The notes below the pieces were generated by a model. It did no database searches, was not told the DNA's origin, and saw nothing but the letters and a program-made list of their open reading frames with translations. DNA of 64,000 nucleotides from Siderastrea siderea. Its lineage: Eukaryota; Cnidaria; Anthozoa; Scleractinia; Rhizangiidae. The DNA lies in the NCBI GenBank assembly GCA_964030785.1, contig OZ034973.1:1545632-1609631 (forward strand), given 5' to 3'. Position 1 is the stretch's first letter; each line of letters starts with the position of its first letter. Positions 12,501 to 30,500 of this stretch are shown piece by piece. The translations under genes were made by a program, and so were the position numbers.

Positions 12501-13899
12501 CATTCCCTCTGGTACAGAATTTTCAGCATCTTCCAAATATAATCCGAACCATTTTTGAAGCGCAAAACTCTCTCCAATAATAGCCCCCTACCCCTTCCGA
12601 AAATAAGCCCACCAAAACCCATGGCTTATTATCGGCAGTTTTGCGGTATTAGAATCATCTTGGTCATGTTTCAAATTACTGAAACAATATGCAAAATGTT
12701 AAAAATCGCGCGTGATCGCAGGTTATGAAGCACGGTTTCGAATAAATAATTACACAAAAAAATCTAGAGAAAGCGAAAATTTCCTGCACTAAAAAAGACG
12801 GTTTTGTCACTATGCACGTGGGCATAGTGTGCACGAGACTATTGTTATCAGTGATTGACGTAAAAGTGATGAGAGCACACGCGATCAAGGTTCAACCGGA
12901 ACATAAACTGCAAAGGCCTCAGCGCTGGAAATTTCGAAATGCGTTCACATGAAGACTCACAATTTCCATGAAAATTCTTTTTGCCGTTAATTCAGGATAG
13001 TTATAAACTTAGAAAGCGTAACCAATACTAATCTACTTACTGAGGGCCAAAACGATTGAGATGGGTATTGCTTTACTGGGGTTCCTTGCTTCCTCTCCAG
13101 TTGTTGCAATCACGTCAAAGCCAATAAACGCGTAGAAGCATGTTGCCGCACCAGCCATTACCCCCTCCACTCCATGTGGCATAAAATCTGACCAGTTCTT
13201 AGGTTCGGCATAAAACGCACCTACGCACACAACGAACAGGATCACGAATAAATTGATTGCAGTGAAGACTGTATTAAACCAGGAAGTTTTCTTTATACCG
13301 ACGACCAGCACGACGGTTAATATGAGAATTAAAAGCACGCATACTAGGTCAGGATATTCTGCAAGACCTGTTGTGTGTATCTCACCGATGGTGGAAATGG
13401 TGAAGTTTTTAATTCCGTCATTAAAAAGAGAATCAAGGTAAGAGCTCCACGCCCTAGCAACTGAGGCTGTTCCGATGACATATTCCAAAATTAAGTTCCA
13501 TCCGACTACAAAAGCGCATAGTTCCCCGATTGTTACATAGCTGTACACATATGCAGATCCGGCTTTAGGGACTCGTGCACCGAACTCGCCATAGCACATA
13601 CCAGAAAGAATGGAGGCAACAGCAGCGATTGCGAAAGACAAAACGATACTAGGACCTGTGTCATTACGTGCAACATCTCCAGCTAACACATAAATTCCTG
13701 CTCCTAGAGTGCTCCCAATACCAAGAAGTGTCAAATCAAATATGGATAAACAACGGTTTAGCTGAGTTGAAATCAAGGTGTTAGGATCTACAACCTTTTT
13801 TCGAGCAAATCCTTTGACGAAGAAACCCATCACGTACGACTTACTCAGCAAGCACTGAACCCCATGCCTCAGAACTTGCTTGATTACGTTCTGGTGCAA
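9569..13899 (-). CDS. Cationic amino acid transporter (CAT subfamily, SLC7A1-4 type)
   Basis: Four exons on the minus strand: 13899-13041, 11714-11480, 10757-10150, 9678-9569; lengths 859+235+608+110 give 603 residues with all phases agreeing. The start is MHQNVIKQVLRHGVQ. Seen: GIGSTLGAGIYVLAGDVAR (TM1), YGEFGARVPKAGSAYVYSY (TM3 region, with the conserved Glu of CATs), LEYVIGTASVARAWS, GFDVIATTGEEARNPSKAIP, CFLAYFGVSAVLTLM, and the C-terminal WIRFAVWMVIG followed by YLFYGVRHS in the last exon. These are CAT-family signatures, and about 14 hydrophobic segments fit CATs rather than 12-TM LATs. Family role: Na+-independent plasma-membrane uptake of Arg, Lys and ornithine. The last exon (acceptor at 9679) was chosen because it restores the conserved end; reading straight through the exon-3 donor gives an unrelated tail. 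Which CAT paralogue it is cannot be told. Confidence 0.92.
10857..10916. repeat. (GAT)n-type imperfect microsatellite
   Basis: Interrupted GAT/ATG trinucleotide repeats in the intron just upstream (on the minus strand) of the third SLC7 exon. On the minus strand the run reads as a spurious poly-His frame. Confidence 0.85.
11761..12097. mobile_element. MITE-like TIR element in SLC7 intron 1
   Basis: The ends pair over about 35 bp: CCACAGGTAACCAAAGCCTA at the left and its imperfect complement TTACGCTTTGGTCACCTGTGG at the right. AATATGAGAGTTTGTA / CAAACTCTCATATT and GATCGGCGG / CCGCAGATTATTTTGATC continue inward. No coding capacity. Confidence 0.75.
12111..12657. mobile_element. TIR element, ~547 bp, SLC7 intron 1
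   Basis: The left end TGATTCTAACATACCGTAAA and right end TTGCGGTATTAGAATCA are inverted repeats, extending inward through ATTCCGATAA / TTATCGGCAGTTTTG. The interior repeats AATATAAGCCC-like motifs. Non-autonomous DNA transposon by structure; it directly abuts element 11761-12097. Confidence 0.7.
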
Positions 13900-14182
13900 T
13901 GAGCTTGGAAATCACAAGATTTTAGATGATTCTCAGGTGTTTCGGATTAACTTTGCTGCAAGTAAACCCTTTAACGAATGGAACCATCAGGTGACAGTTT
14001 CTGTGCAACCAATGAAACGGGGAACCTGTTTGCTTACTATTTATATTGTCTGTCTCTTGTACGTGCAATGCGCTTGAAAGTCACGAGATATTACCCGGCT
14101 GAGAGGATAGGTCACGCTAAAGACATCACGCTATTTCACTTGATAACGTCACCCTTGATCACCCCATTGCCCCGTTTCAGAT

Positions 14183-14436
14183 GTCGTGCTACAGCCGTGC
14201 CCAACAAAGTTGAAACAAGTCATGCTACTGGCGTGTGGCACGGCAAAGAAACGTCGTGCTACTGTTGTGCCTAACTTAATTCATAGATAATAATACTTGA
14301 TCTATTGGCAAACTCTGGTAAGTGTTTTGTTTAGGCGGAGCTATTACATTGGACTAAATTTAATTCGACGTCATAAAATCAGGTGGTGCTTCAGTCGTGG
14401 TACAATCGAGCCAGCTTGGCACGGCTGTAGCATGAC
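14183..14436. mobile_element. MITE with repeated GTCGTGCTAC motif
   Basis: The ends are inverted repeats GTCGTGCTACAGCCGTGCC and GGCACGGCTGTAGCATGAC. Related direct copies (GTCATGCTACTGGCGTG, GTCGTGCTACTGTTGTGCC) follow inside the left half, so the end motif occurs three times in tandem and once inverted. It lies about 300 bp upstream of the SLC7 start codon and may overlap its promoter region. Confidence 0.7.
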
Positions 14437-15111
14437 GTTTCAAACAGGCCTTATAAGACGGTAATTTGGGCACGCAAAGCCAGGCAATTTTTGTCAGATG
14501 CGTGACTTCATTTTTAACACTTGACTGAACTACGAACAATAACTATCAAACAACATTAAACAAGGTTCAACTTCGTTTTATTTTCTTTGACTCTAGGATA
14601 CAAAGGGAAAACAAAATATATTGTTCAACGTCAATAAAACAAAACAAGAGTTCTTTCCCAGCAATTTGTCTAACTCCCTGGAAATATCCAACTTTGGATC
14701 GTTTAATAATATTCAACAGTAACAACAGTGGCAGTCCTCTAAAACGCTTACAAGTGAGATGTTTACCAATCTTTTTTGTGCCCATTGAATTAACGAGTGT
14801 AACTGTCTTATAAACTGAAATTTTCATGACATATTTTTAGCTGATGATTTTTTTACAGGACAGAATTTGGAAATAACCGAAGAAAATTCATGTCGTGAAA
14901 ATTTCATAGAATAAGGCACTTTGACATAACCACGTTCATCACATGATAAATAAGTGGGTGTTTATTTTTTACATCTTGGCTTTAGATTCCCTTGTTAAAA
15001 CTGACATCCCTTTGAAATGGAAACAGCTAATAAATGCTATTAAATAGACAGTCCGTGGATATGACCAACCTCACGCCCTGATTGGTTCTCTACTATTAGC
15101 CTATTACCTCA

Positions 15112-15342
15112 TACCCTTTCAAAAGGGAAGTCAAGTCTTCAAGCCTTTGAGCCTCTGCATCGTTGTACAAATTCTCCTTACTGGATTCCATACATTTTGT
15201 TCAGTACTAGTCGGGAGAACTTACTTAAACATCAAGACAATTTGTCTTTGGCAATCATTTCTACAATTCTCATGACCTAAGCATGTGTTATAATGCACGA
15301 GGAGAAAATTGATGTTGATCGCTATTGGATCTTAAAGGGTAA
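15112..15342. repeat. Dispersed MITE-like repeat, copy 2 (SLC7/PRMT1 spacer)
   Basis: Same family as 5821-6036: shared blocks include CATACATTTTGTTCAGTACT, GGGAGAACTTACTTAAA and TGATCGCTATTGGATCTTAAAG. The left end is more diverged than the right. No open frame. Confidence 0.7.
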
Positions 15343-16243
15343 ACAGAAAAGTTTCTTTTTGCAAGTTAAACAGATTTCTCGTAATCCAAGCGTTGTCTAT
15401 AAAACAAAACACTCAACTATGTGTGTTTTGTTGACTATGGGCCCATACACTAGTTGATTTTGTGGAAAAAATTTTATTATATGCAAACTAAGTTACACCA
15501 GAAACCCACAATTTCTGGTTACATGCAACAAAATCTCTGTTAATTTAATAGTGCATGTCTATATGCTTTCCTAGTCTATAATACTTTCTATAAAATAATA
15601 AAACTGACTAACTAAATTACAATGAACAACAATGCATCACATCCTGAGTACAAAAAATGTCTAATTTTGTTTAGCTAAATCTTGACGGCAAAGTTCTGAG
15701 AACTGCCTGCCAAATGTGTGATACAACTTAAAGATAAGAAATAGTCTAAAGGAACTGCTGTGTTATATTTGGGCCAATGGGCTACATTGTACTGAGATAA
15801 ATTATGTAAAAACCTTAAAATAACGAAATTATTGTAATAGAACACTGGATAATACTAGAAAGCCACTAAGGTAGACTGAATTGGATTGTAAAGTCTTAAT
15901 GCACATCAACGTCAAGAACTGAGAATATCACCTGCACTAATAAGAAATCCTCTTAGTTTGTTACAGAGCCAAATTGTTGCCACCGACAGATATTTTATAT
16001 AATAACCATGTTTTAGTATCTCTCAATGGTAACAATTCTGCTCTGTGGAAAAAAGTGTCATTGAGGACTTCTTTTGCTCACCAAGGAAGAAGAGCCACCT
16101 GCCATCTTTTCATCTTACACAATACTCCTTATCTCTGCTTTTAACTTATACAACTTAACCTAGACTTCTTACACGTTGCCTTCCTGCGGCATTCTTTATA
16201 TTACTATCTTGTTGCTGTACAAGTAGAAATATCAACACCCATA

Positions 16244-22317
<6,074 letters not shown>

Positions 22318-23260
22318 TCTGTTTCTTCACGTGCTATTCGTCAAATTTTCGCAATAAGAGCCCACAGTACAATCAGTTCAATGCGGTAGACAAACAAAGA
22401 ACATGCTCTTCAACAAGAAACCGCTCAATTTGCAAAGTACGCGGGAAAAGCAGTAAGCAATCGACTTATTAAAATACAGACAGTGCGGTCGCACCTTAAA
22501 GGTAGGCTTAGATCCTTTAGATACAAATACCTCGAAAAACGGGCTATATATGTTTCCGGAATTTCTCAAAAAATGTTCTAAAACTCCGCCAAAAATCTCT
22601 AAATATCCAGCAAAATTGACTAAATATCTTGCTATAATTGCAATGAATATTTAACAGACGTTTTAGTTCAGTATTGTGGTTCAGTTTCACGGCATTTATC
22701 AAAGGACACAACATAGCTCCAAGCTTAAGCAAGCCTCCTCTTCTGGTTTTGCCGTTCTGTACTGGCTACCATATTAAAAAGCCTCATGGGATGAATTTTC
22801 ATTGTGAAACTGATGAAACAGTTGCATTCAACTGAGTAAAACAGCTCTATAAAACGCCTATACACTACTGTCGAAATAAACACCGATATTTGTATCTAAG
22901 CCTACTGACATATCAAACTTTTCTCCCACTAAGTGGGGAATAAAATATTTGCTCAGATTATGATACTTAGATTTTAGGCGGGAGAATTAAAACTCAGGCT
23001 TCAGACAATTAAGTGAGTATTAAAGAGAAATTAGGTATCACAAAAGGCCGACAAAACAAGGGGAAAAGTAAGCTTATATCTGGAAGGTTATAATAACATC
23101 TCGCTAAACAACGCGGAGAGGTCAGTCAACGTCAGCAAACAAGATCCTTGGACATCACGGACTAAACAATATGACTGCAAAGGATTCTAAATCTTTGTAT
23201 GTTTAACGCAACAACGCCAAATGCAATTGTACAACCGCCGATTTAGTAGGATTTACTTAC

Positions 23261-23320
23261 TTGTGTGTTTTGTAGGTATAAAAACATAGATAATTCCTTT
23301 TCCGCGTCGTTTTCGGCCAT
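23261..23320 (-). CDS. Candidate alternative first coding exon of the PRMT1-like gene
   Basis: On the minus strand an ATG at 23320 opens exactly 20 codons (MAENDAEKELSMF...) and runs into a consensus donor GTAAGT at 23260-23255, ending in phase 0. The second PRMT1 exon (22217) also begins in phase 0, so splicing to it gives a continuous frame in which this peptide replaces METKAKVAKVE. Splicing instead to the acceptor-like CAG just before the 22317 ATG gives an early stop. Mammalian PRMT1 is known to have alternative N-termini, which makes this plausible. No other minus-strand gene start fits here. The alternative reading is a chance open exon. Confidence 0.45.
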
Positions 23321-23976
23321 GGCCAAATTCGTTCTGCTGATACAAAACACCAGACAGGTGAGGACGCCGATAAACACCAGTCTGACAACTTCGAAGCCAA
23401 AATCCCGAACCTAAACATTCGCCATTCCTCAAGTATTATTCCAAATTTTAGTATTCTTGTTTGATTTTGCGGTAACAGCCAAGTCAGAGCATGCGTTTGA
23501 GAGTTCTAGGCCCAGACTCATCCTAATGCTACAATAATAACTTTTGTCTCTCATTTCATCAGCCCGATCGCCAAAATAAAGTCGCAAAAAACCGAATATC
23601 TAAATAATCGGATTCAAACACAGCTTAACAAGAAGCTTATACAACTAAGTTTCATAATCTGTAGGTAGCAAAGGTAGTCATCGATACAAATTGCAGCGAG
23701 AGAGAAAAATGTTCCTGAAAATTTGCGTCTTTGAATGACCGGTTGTGATGCGTGACACGGAATATGAAACCAATAAACAGGAAACGTGATATGCATAACG
23801 TTTTCGCATGATTTAGTGTGGAAAATTGTGTGAAATTTTGTATGAAAATTTTAGTGTGGAAAATCGAGAAAAAGGGACGGACACGTTCAGGACTTAGAAT
23901 TCGTCTGATGTTACACTGTCTGAATGAAGGGACAAATCGACGGACAAAATTAATCAGACAAGACCAAAATCGTGCC

Positions 23977-24070
23977 CGTTTTCACACTAAGAAGTCTTCT
24001 CCAACGTCTGAGACGACTTACGCATCCAAAAACGTTGTCCGTCTTCTGCTTGTCTTCTAGTGTGAAAACG
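23977..24070. repeat. 94-bp palindromic MITE-like repeat
   Basis: Left end CGTTTTCACACTA pairs with right end TAGTGTGAAAACG; GAAGTCTTCT and AGACGACTTACGC-type motifs form further arms. Non-coding. Confidence 0.7.
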
Positions 24071-24393
24071 ACCAATTTTTGTTTGTCTAATGATGTTCGT
24101 ATGAGGAAACATATTCATGTCCCCAAACTTCAACTGGTTCAGACCGCATTTCAGTTCGGCGCTTCAAGCAATAGGCGTTGGAGCCTGTAATTGCTGGTCG
24201 CTTTTAAACTGTAGGCACACGCAAAGTTTGAATTATACAAGTCGATGGAACACTTGCAATGCGGGAACTCAAAGGGAAGTAAATTGTACTAGTGGAACAC
24301 TGAAATGACGCAAAAAGGGGCCCAGGGCATTAATTAAAAAAGAAAATGAGTCACAAAATAAATACACTGAGTATTCAGTTTACGAATAAATTA

Positions 24394-24399
24394 TTTATT
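24394..24399 (-). terminator. Likely polyadenylation signal of the HORMAD gene
   Basis: AATAAA on the minus strand about 165 bp downstream of the HORMAD stop codon, in AT-rich sequence. It is the first canonical hexamer seen after the stop; actual use is inferred. Confidence 0.45.
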
Positions 24400-24561
24400 T
24401 CGCATGTTTAAATATAAGTCTTAGCTGTTTTAACAGAAAGCGTGTAAGAATTTAAAACGAACAGGATGCCAATTTTATATAATCTGTTTATATTCTCTCG
24501 GAAATGGAATAAACCGTTTGTCAGGTCTCCTGCTCTGTAGTCCGATCAAAATTACCAAGAC

Positions 24562-27500
24562 TTAAACCAGAATTGGGCTCCTCGCAACACTAGCTTTCCT
24601 TCTTTTGGACAATGGAAGGTCTTCAAATCCTTGCTCCTGACTGTCAGAAATTTCAAATTCTGTCGCCTGGAAAAGAAAAGAAACATGTGAAATAAACTTT
24701 CAAAAAAAAAGTTAAAAAAGAAAACAAGGAAGGACATTGAGCCTCCTAAACAACTTCATTTCTTGAATAAACGCTGAGTTATGGCCTGCGTAGCTGACGA
24801 TGGTGTTTGCAATAAGGCAACGTGTTTGCGGTGGATCGAGCTGCAAAGACAAGTGGCCGGAGCCCTATGCATTTTTGACGTTCACTTTTCACGTCCGTTA
24901 CGCAAACTTTGCCTTTTTGCGAAGGCTATCGTCAGCTACGACAGGTTATCGACGTGAACGCGTTTTGTTAGATCCGACAGGCTTCATTTGATGTCCAGTA
25001 AGTCGTATGCTAACCTCATCTTTAAGTGATATGGCTCTCTTTGAGCTTCTTGGTTTCTCTTGCCTGTTGTCGCCCTACATTATGAATGATAACAGCGAAT
25101 TCACCTTTAGTATACCTAAGAGATTTTTGGTTGGATACAAAAAACAATATCGACCTAGCTTTGATTTTGTGTCTGCCAAGCTGTGTAGTGCCCTCTAAAA
25201 AACTGTACAAAAATCCCGGATTCTTAAAAAAGTATTTCTTTCCCGCGACCTCAGTTTAATCGGCATTGGTTGCCTGTTTCGTAAAGACTGATTTGTTTCT
25301 TGTGTTAAGTGGCATGATATGGTAGTGCCGTGATTGGTCAGATCGGCTAAATTTGACTTGTAGGAGAGTAAATATTATGGGAACTGATTTCCGTATACAG
25401 TGTTGCATGCTCTAAGAAAGTGTACCTGAAAAAATACATTAAGTTGAAACTATCACCTTTTTCTTGGACAATTGCAGTTTTCCGGAAACGTCCATCTTGG
25501 AGCACTGTTGAGTTAGGTTCTCCACCTTCTTTGTAAAAGAAGAAAAACGATCAATAAAGAATAAAGACGTCAAAATACTAGGAAAGGCAGTTGCATGAGA
25601 GAGGCGGTCACACAAGCAAACAGTAAAACGTACCCCATCCACTGTATTGTTTCCATCTTGAACTGTCACGCCTGATGGGTCAACATCAAATGGGAGTTTT
25701 CTATTCCTTTTGCTGAAATATTTCTGGAAGCCCTCTGCCTGTAGTTTCTTCTTGTTTACAACTTTTCCCAGCCTAAAAAGTTAAGAAATCGTTAATTAAT
25801 ACTTAATATACTTCTTTAAGTCAAGAATGCGCCATTCCTAGGCCGGGTTTTCTTTTTCCATTTCCCTCAAGAGAGTTCTGAGTTTCAACAATTCGATCTT
25901 CCACCTTATAGTCTCGTTAGTTTTGTTCGCATATTCACAGAGCTAAGTCAGAGGCGGCAAAATGTCGGTCTTAACTACGGAAGCTCTTTCCCCTGTAGCA
26001 AAGTCCTTGCTGAGGCCAGAGGTTGTGCCAATTTAGCGTAGTTGTTGTTGTTTTTCACGGACCTCTGGGGGATGGGGGGGGGGGGGGGACATTATTTGTG
26101 ATGAATGTGACTCCGTGATCAAAGGAAGATGTGATGATGATGACGATGATGACGGATGGCCATGAGCAGACGTATAAAAAAAACGAAGGGAAACGAGGAC
26201 AGGCGGCGTGACACAAACCAGACGATTTCATGTTTACCTTTTTCCTTTCAAAGTACTCCTTATAAACCCCTCTTTCTCCAGGCGTTTTACCAGGCCTTGT
26301 GCGATGCTCATCTCTATCTCTGAAAGGGAAAATAATAAGTCACAGGGGCAAATCTCGTACCCAGGTATTCTTAGGGTGCGTTCTTTTGGGACTATTCCGG
26401 AATTGGAGTACTCGGAATGGACGGTATTTGTGTTCTATTTGTGTTCTTTTGGGAGCAATTCCGTTTTCGGAATGGACGGAATATTATTCCGTTCATTCTG
26501 CTCCCGATAGCAGAATGAACAGAATAAAGGGAGTACGGTTTACTTGGAATACTACGCGGCCGCAAACGTAGTAGATCTCAGGTCACCTCCGTCATGGGTA
26601 TTCCGTTTTCAGAAGGCGCGTTCTTTTCGAATTCCGTGTATTCTGTTATTCTTAAACCAGAATAAGAATAGCCAGAATAGTCCCGAAAGAATGCACACTT
26701 AGATCTGGCTGAGAGATTACTGGAGGTGACTTAATTTTCAGACAATATCTGAAACCCTGAAAATGTCCCATAAAATATCAGCTACATTTGCTTACTGAGG
26801 TGACGAGCCAAAGTGGTTGGCAGTATCCTGTTCATTTCGCTACAAGCAATCAAGGTTCTGCGCCAAAGACACGTAGCCTAATCGAGAAAAATAAAGACAA
26901 GACTGTATTAAAAATGTGTTTAATAGAAACTTCAAATTATGTTAATCAATCTGCAAATCTAACTGAGGCAATAAAGCACAGTCATGCATATTTTGTTAGG
27001 AATCCAGTGTAGCAATACTGGGTGTATCATTATTAGGGTACGAACTGATTAACGATGGATCTCCTGGGAGCCCATATTCTTAGCACTGGGAGTAACGCGA
27101 CAAGCGAGCAAAAAAGTCAAATGCAAATCTCTCTACCTGCAGGGCGATACTGTTAAGGTTAACCAGAGAGGAGTCTGTGCATTTACCACTGTGTTCACCC
27201 TACAAAGAAAAGAAAAGAGATAATGTTCCTGTGATAAGCTATCACAGCAATGGAAGCAGTAGCCGATTCTAAAAATACCTTAGCACAATCCACACAGACG
27301 TGAAATTCTGGTGCCTCGTCTTGTTTTAAGACATCAAAACAGACTCCATGCTGCCAGTTGTCGCAAACTCCACAGAGAATCATCAAACCTTCATCCTAGG
27401 ATTAAAGAACAAGATGTCGTCGATTTTTAGTTCTACATACATATAAAAGCCCAGCTTAAACGCAAAATAAGAAAACTCAATGAAGTTCAGTGGGAAGTCG

Positions 27501-30500
27501 GAATTGTTCTTCTTGAAAGGAACAAGTTTTTTTTTTTTTACTTTAACGTACCTCGTCATTTCCACAAGGACATTTCACCGTAATTTCTTCCTCTACATCT
27601 TGTTCAGCCTTTTCTGTGACCAGAAGAGGCAGACACCGGTTAAGTACATGACAAAAGAAATTTACGGGCTCAAAAGTACGTTATTACTGGTTTACTGCAA
27701 GTTACATTTTCTCGTTGGGTTTTACACTTAAAATATGGATTTAAACTATGAATATCAATCCATATCGATGAAAATATGTAGCGTATGACATTTAGTTACC
27801 ATCAGGAACATCCATATCTTCTATTTCTGAAAAATAAGAAAAATACCATAACGTTGAGTAAAAATGGGTAAAAAAGCCTTAGCAGGTTTTCATTTTTTAG
27901 TACATGTAAGTTTCTGCTACGATTAACTCGTGCTTTGGAGAATAATTGATCGAAGTTCCTTGTTTATTTTATAATCCTTTACAACGAAATTCCAACCTTT
28001 GTCACTTTCTTTCTTGTTTTCCTGAGGCATTTGTCCTTTTTCTAGCTCATTCTCACTTGGTGACTGAAGCTAAACCAAAACGATTAGTAGAATAGAATGA
28101 CAAGACAGAAAAGGATCACATTAGTTTTGAACATGCCATTTTGAATGCCAAAAGTACCAACTTAAACCAAGATTTCCGAGGCTTTACATGGCACTACTTA
28201 CAAACATGAAAAAAAAAAAAAAAAACACTAACTTCGCTGTAATTTTTACCTGAATATATTAATAATACGTCAGTGGGGGCTATATAGCAGAAAGTGAAGC
28301 TCTTATTAAACATCCTATATTGTTGGAATGATGTCAACCTATATCAGGCTGTTGTATAGCTACAAAATGCTGCCAAAACCTCGCCCATTTGCACATACTT
28401 ACAGACTGTAGTCCACTTTGATCTTTTTGCCGAGGGGCTACATGCGGTGAATTATTTAAAGGACTGTTTACGTTTACTGGTTCCAGATCAATGCTGTCAG
28501 CATTCAGCTCGTCGCTATTGTCTTCTTTCATGTGAAACTGCTGGCAATCAGTTTTTATACGCAGCTTTACCCTGTTTAGTACAACATAAACTACTTATCT
28601 CAAGCAAATAAAGAGAACATAGCAGGGTGACCACAGAGGACAACAGAAAAAAATGTACTTACTAATGTACTTACGTATGAAATGGCTGGAGATGGTTCAA
28701 GGCACCAGTCAAACAACGCATAAAAATAAAATAAAATACACTGTTAGACAAAGAGGATAGACAACAGCATCTGTAGTAGATGGCTGCTCCTAAATATGGA
28801 AATTCACAACGCTCTCTTTTATTTGCAAAGAATCACTTTAAATAAACTAAGTATAAAGTTCATTGCAACGCACGCAGCTGTAGCAGTAATAGGGGCAATA
28901 TGCATTTGTTTTAAATTCCGAAACATCACAATTGCCTTTACACCGGCCTAAATCTGTAAACAATTGAGATAGGCCCGAAATGATATGTAAAGGAAGCAAA
29001 GTTTCCTTACCGTTGACACATCTCCAACTTTGATATTCAAAGGTTCATCCACGAAAGAGAAAAAATCATTTGGTGTTGCCTGCACAAGAAAGGTAAAAAG
29101 CATTAAGCATGCATACTTGGTTATTTAATATAACAGTCGAAATGGAAAATAAACAAAGTAGAAAGCAGCGTTTTACCTTGAAGCCTGGTGGTTCGTAATC
29201 AGAAGGTGTAACTGGAAAACGATATAAGATTGTCACACTCTGTTATAATTATTATAATTTACTGTTCACAAGTTACATACAATGAAATCTTTGCTAAAAG
29301 AATGCAAGTAGACTTCACTTACCCTCGTCATAATACAGTAATTTCATTGTCATCATTACATCATCTAGAAGAAGCATTTTTGGTTAACAAAAAGTATGTT
29401 GAGAACAAGACTGACTGGCACAGAAAAAGCCGCTCCAGCTACCTGATAGCATGTTGCATTGTGACTACTAAACACATAGACTGCTAGCAGTCCCTTTCTG
29501 GATCCTCGAGAGGGCGTGCGAAATGGCCGAGAGCGGGAGCTATCAACAGCGTCGGATATTTCGCGCGCCCTCTCGACTATCCAGAAAGGGACTGCTAGCA
29601 GTCTACTATACGCAGAACCGCATGGACATTTAAACCATCATGCAGATTGGAAACATAGACTTCAACTTCAGTTAAATGATTGAACCAGTCAGGACTTGGT
29701 GCAATAAACAACGTGCAACTTGGAGTTAAGCTGAAATTCTCTTATTCTTCTACATGAACCGGTTACGGAATGCGCACTGAAATTATCGACTCGTAGGCAA
29801 TTTGTAAAAAAATTCAACGCGTAGAAATCGAAATTCGATTAAGAATACCCAGTAGTCATTATGTTTTGAGAAGATGTAACTATTAAACTTCAAAAAGGAA
29901 CCTACATGGTGTGTTTTGTTACTTTTGTTACCAGGGCTGACTCAAGTCATGGGTATCAGAACTTAGAGAAAGTGCTAGTCGAAGACTTGTATGGACGTAC
30001 CTGGCAGTGACGTCAAAGTCTGACTAAGAAGAATTATCGTTCTGGAATTAAAAACACAGATTTAATTATTTGCAGTTTTTAGCCCTCTAGTGGAAAACGG
30101 CAGGAATTTACCTCAACAAGCGTATGGTTGCCTTCTTAGTATCTCTTTCTGTATGAGCACTTGCAATTTTGTTTCCATTCCTAGGGATAACAACATAATA
30201 TTCCTTAAGCACTCAACATTTTGAATTGAAAACAAGGAAGCGTTTGAAATAAAACTTGTTAATTTACCTGAAGATGCTGACCTCTTTGTCCATGTATGAA
30301 AACTATAAAGGAAAATGGAAAACTTTTTTCCACTATCTGACATGTCTGAGATGTAAGATAAAAAGCACTAATCTAATGCTTTTGTATTTTCATTCACGAA
30401 CATCTTAAAAACACTAAAAGTAGTGGTTCTCCCTAGTAACGGTAGTATAAAGATGCTTCTATAAAGAGTGTTCCTTTTTTCCTGTCAGGGACCTGTATAC

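Larger units (their letters stand above)
13900..16243. other. Spacer between SLC7 5' end and PRMT1-like 3' end
   Basis: No coding exon recognised. It holds the SLC7 upstream region, one TIR element (14183-14436), the second copy of the dispersed repeat (15112-15342) and AT-rich sequence that should include the PRMT1-like 3' UTR. Confidence 0.5.
22318..24561. other. Spacer between PRMT1-like start and HORMAD 3' end
   Basis: Holds the PRMT1-like upstream region with the candidate alternative first exon (23261-23320), a short palindromic repeat (23977-24070) and the HORMAD 3' UTR. Nothing else gene-like was seen; small open frames here do not resemble known proteins. Confidence 0.5.
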
